Source: Salipaludibacillus daqingensis (lineage in GTDB: Bacteria > Bacillota > Bacilli > Bacillales > Salisediminibacteriaceae). From it: DNA of 64,000 nt. This document shows positions 63,128 to 64,000 of the stretch, one piece after another. The notes beneath the pieces are model-generated. The model worked only from the letters and a program-made list of their open reading frames with translations. It was not told the origin of the DNA and made no database searches. A program made the translations under genes and the position numbers. The stretch is from positions 1-64,000 of the forward strand of contig NZ_JARZHF010000007.1 in the NCBI RefSeq assembly GCF_029891575.1, read 5' to 3'. Positions within the stretch are counted from its first letter, which is position 1; the number at the start of each line of letters is the position of its first letter.

Positions 63128-63390
63128 GACATCACCTCATTTCACAAGAACGTTTGTTCTAATTATATCATGAGGTGAGTGGCTATCGCCAATCGCCATT
63201 CATCTCCCCCTTATCACTGGGCTAAAAGCCCTTCTCGCGATGGAAGAGGGAGTCTTCTGTCGGAAAACGATAAAAAATGCCTTCCTATTTTTCGTCATAT
63301 TTATGATACAATAAATTCGATAATGAATTGTACTTGATTTATGACGGAATTAAAATTTGAAATGAGATTAAAAAGGTAAAGGTGATAGGT

Positions 63391-63591
63391 ATGGGACATT
63401 CAAAAAGATGGGAATGCTATCGTTTTATTTGCGATTATGAAGAGAAGCATGAAGCTATAGATAATAAGAAAAACTCACAATTAGACAAGGCAAAGGTTGA
63501 ATTTTTCCTATTTGAACATAGAGGACAGGAGCTAAAAAATCAATCGATTTATTTAGATAAAAATAAGTATATGGAATGGTTTATTAGATAA
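63391..63591 (+). CDS. Hypothetical protein, 66 aa
   Basis: I do not recognise this small protein. It reads MGHSKRWECYRFICDYEEKH at the start, then a charged helix-rich middle and a C-terminal KNKYMEWFIR. It has two cysteines near the N-terminus and no membrane segment. The ribosome site AAAGGTGATAGG lies close before the ATG. A strong terminator follows, so it is a single-gene transcript next to the TnpB element. Confidence 0.6.
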   Translation: MGHSKRWECYRFICDYEEKHEAIDNKKNSQLDKAKVEFFLFEHRGQELKNQSIYLDKNKYMEWFIR

Positions 63592-63631
63592 AACCTTTTG
63601 AATATTTCCTAAAAGAGTTTTAGATACAATT

Positions 63632-63662
63632 ACTCTTTCCTCCATAGAGGAAGGGTTTTTTT
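63632..63662 (+). terminator. Terminator after the 66-aa hypothetical gene
   Basis: CTCTTTCCTC pairs with GAGGAAGGG around CATA and is followed by seven T. Confidence 0.88.
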
Positions 63663-63750
63663 GCGTGATTCTCGAGTTTCCTGAGTTCGTCGGTTTAAAT
63701 CAAATAGAGGAGTGGAAAATATACATTATAATGTAAAGGGGATGAACGAT

Positions 63751-63846
63751 GTGTTATTGAAAAATGGTAAAGGGATTTTTTTGGAACGAAAGATAATCAG
63801 ATTAATTCACGTATCTCCATTCTACATTGGAGTCATTAAGACATGA
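63751..63846 (+). CDS. Possible 31-aa leader peptide before the glycosyltransferase
   Basis: A short frame from GTG 63751 (or ATG 63742) encodes LLKNGKGIFLERKIIRLIHV and a hydrophobic end. AAAGGGG lies nine bases before the GTG. Its stop codon overlaps the start of the glycosyltransferase (ATGA), as in translationally coupled genes. No family match is known, and a chance frame cannot be excluded. Confidence 0.35.
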   Translation: MLLKNGKGIFLERKIIRLIHVSPFYIGVIKT

Positions 63847-64000
63847 TATATTTAGCTGCCGTTACTTGTCTATTATGGGTGCTTGTCCTTATTGATGCAT
63901 CTCTTGGAATGAAAAAGATGCCACGGCTAGAAAAAATTCATATGCGAGATTCCTTGAAAGGAGATTCTCCATTAGTATCTGTGATTGTTGCAGCAAAAGA
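63843..64000 (+). CDS. Glycosyltransferase family 2, N-terminal part (cut by window edge)
   Basis: Only 52 codons are in the window. The product begins MIYLAAVTCLLWVLVLIDASL, a membrane anchor. The polar stretch GMKKMPRLEKIHMRDSLKG follows, then SPLVSVIVAAKE, the first strand of a GT-A glycosyltransferase with the typical VSVIVxA(R/K)(N)E pattern. It should sit in the cytoplasmic membrane and transfer a sugar from a nucleotide donor to a lipid or envelope acceptor. An in-frame stop just upstream fixes the ATG at 63843, with GGAG at 63829. Confidence 0.75.
   Translation, partial: MIYLAAVTCLLWVLVLIDASLGMKKMPRLEKIHMRDSLKGDSPLVSVIVAAK

Larger units (their letters stand above)
61871..63260 (-). 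mobile_element. IS1341-type (IS605 superfamily) element encoding only TnpB
   Basis: The element holds tnpB and its flanking structural ends. The right end, on the minus strand, is a hairpin (CCACTTCA with TGAAGTGG at 61882-61917) closing with CGGGTAGTTCAA at 61871. The left end, beyond the tnpB start, contains a GGGCTTTTAGCCC hairpin near 63215-63232. No TnpA transposase is present, so it depends on one in trans. The left boundary is not exact (about 63230-63275), and no target duplication is expected for this family. Confidence 0.75.

Overview
The window looks like chromosome of a low-GC Firmicute, most likely a spore-forming member of the Bacillaceae. Supporting signs are strong AGGAGG-type ribosome binding sites, many U-rich intrinsic terminators, a perfect CcpA cre box, a preQ1-I riboswitch, a Bacillus-type GMP reductase, a LysM/CAP secreted protein, an ECF sigma/anti-sigma pair and a small protein resembling the acid-soluble spore protein family. 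Genus and species cannot be fixed from the sequence alone.

Layout. Bases 1-173 are the tail of an rRNA operon (5S rRNA and terminator). They are followed by an intergenic array of about nine 53-bp units. Bases 968-3844 encode a complete DctP-DctQ-DctM TRAP transporter. Bases 3965-11345 hold single genes: a LysM/CAP protein, a histidine phosphatase, a 54-aa membrane protein, a D-cysteine desulfhydrase-type PLP enzyme, a 46-aa SASP-like protein, a Toprim protein, an acetamidase/formamidase and a lipoprotein. A chemoreceptor is at 11608-13683.

The centrepiece is 14664-30967. A PocR-domain histidine kinase and an AraC-type response regulator precede a long collinear operon for a B12-dependent propanediol/glycerol-type bacterial microcompartment. 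Its order is pduA-B-C-D-E-G-H-K-J-L, eutJ-like, a flavoprotein-like gene (pduM position), pduN-O-P-Q. The genes supply shell proteins (A, B, K, J, N), a diol dehydratase (CDE) and its reactivase (GH), a cobalamin adenosyltransferase (O), an aldehyde dehydrogenase (P), an alcohol dehydrogenase (Q) and a phosphotransacylase (L). A perfect cre site lies in the leader, so the expected logic is substrate induction through the two-component system plus glucose repression through CcpA. Six non-shell-like N-termini share an amphipathic helix of the encapsulation-peptide type.

Bases 31350-34157 carry small genes, two of them preceded by the same TGACA-N5-TGTCA element. Bases 34254-40428 encode an AddB/AddA-like nuclease and helicase-nuclease pair. 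Next come a stand-alone trpB, a Rieske FAD oxidoreductase, a YqcI/YcgG protein, and a minus-strand block with an ABC exporter and an OmpR/HAMP two-component system. Bases 48861-54094 hold a secreted protein, a 1103-aa BTAD/AAA/TPR regulator and a Gfo/Idh/MocA oxidoreductase. A preQ1-I riboswitch then controls queC-D-E (54181-56175). The rest comprises a hydroxyacid dehydrogenase, a GIY-YIG protein, the ECF sigma/anti-sigma pair, guaC, a HAD phosphatase, a solitary TnpB element with a readable guide position (about 61871-63260), small hypothetical genes, and the start of a membrane-anchored glycosyltransferase cut by the window edge.
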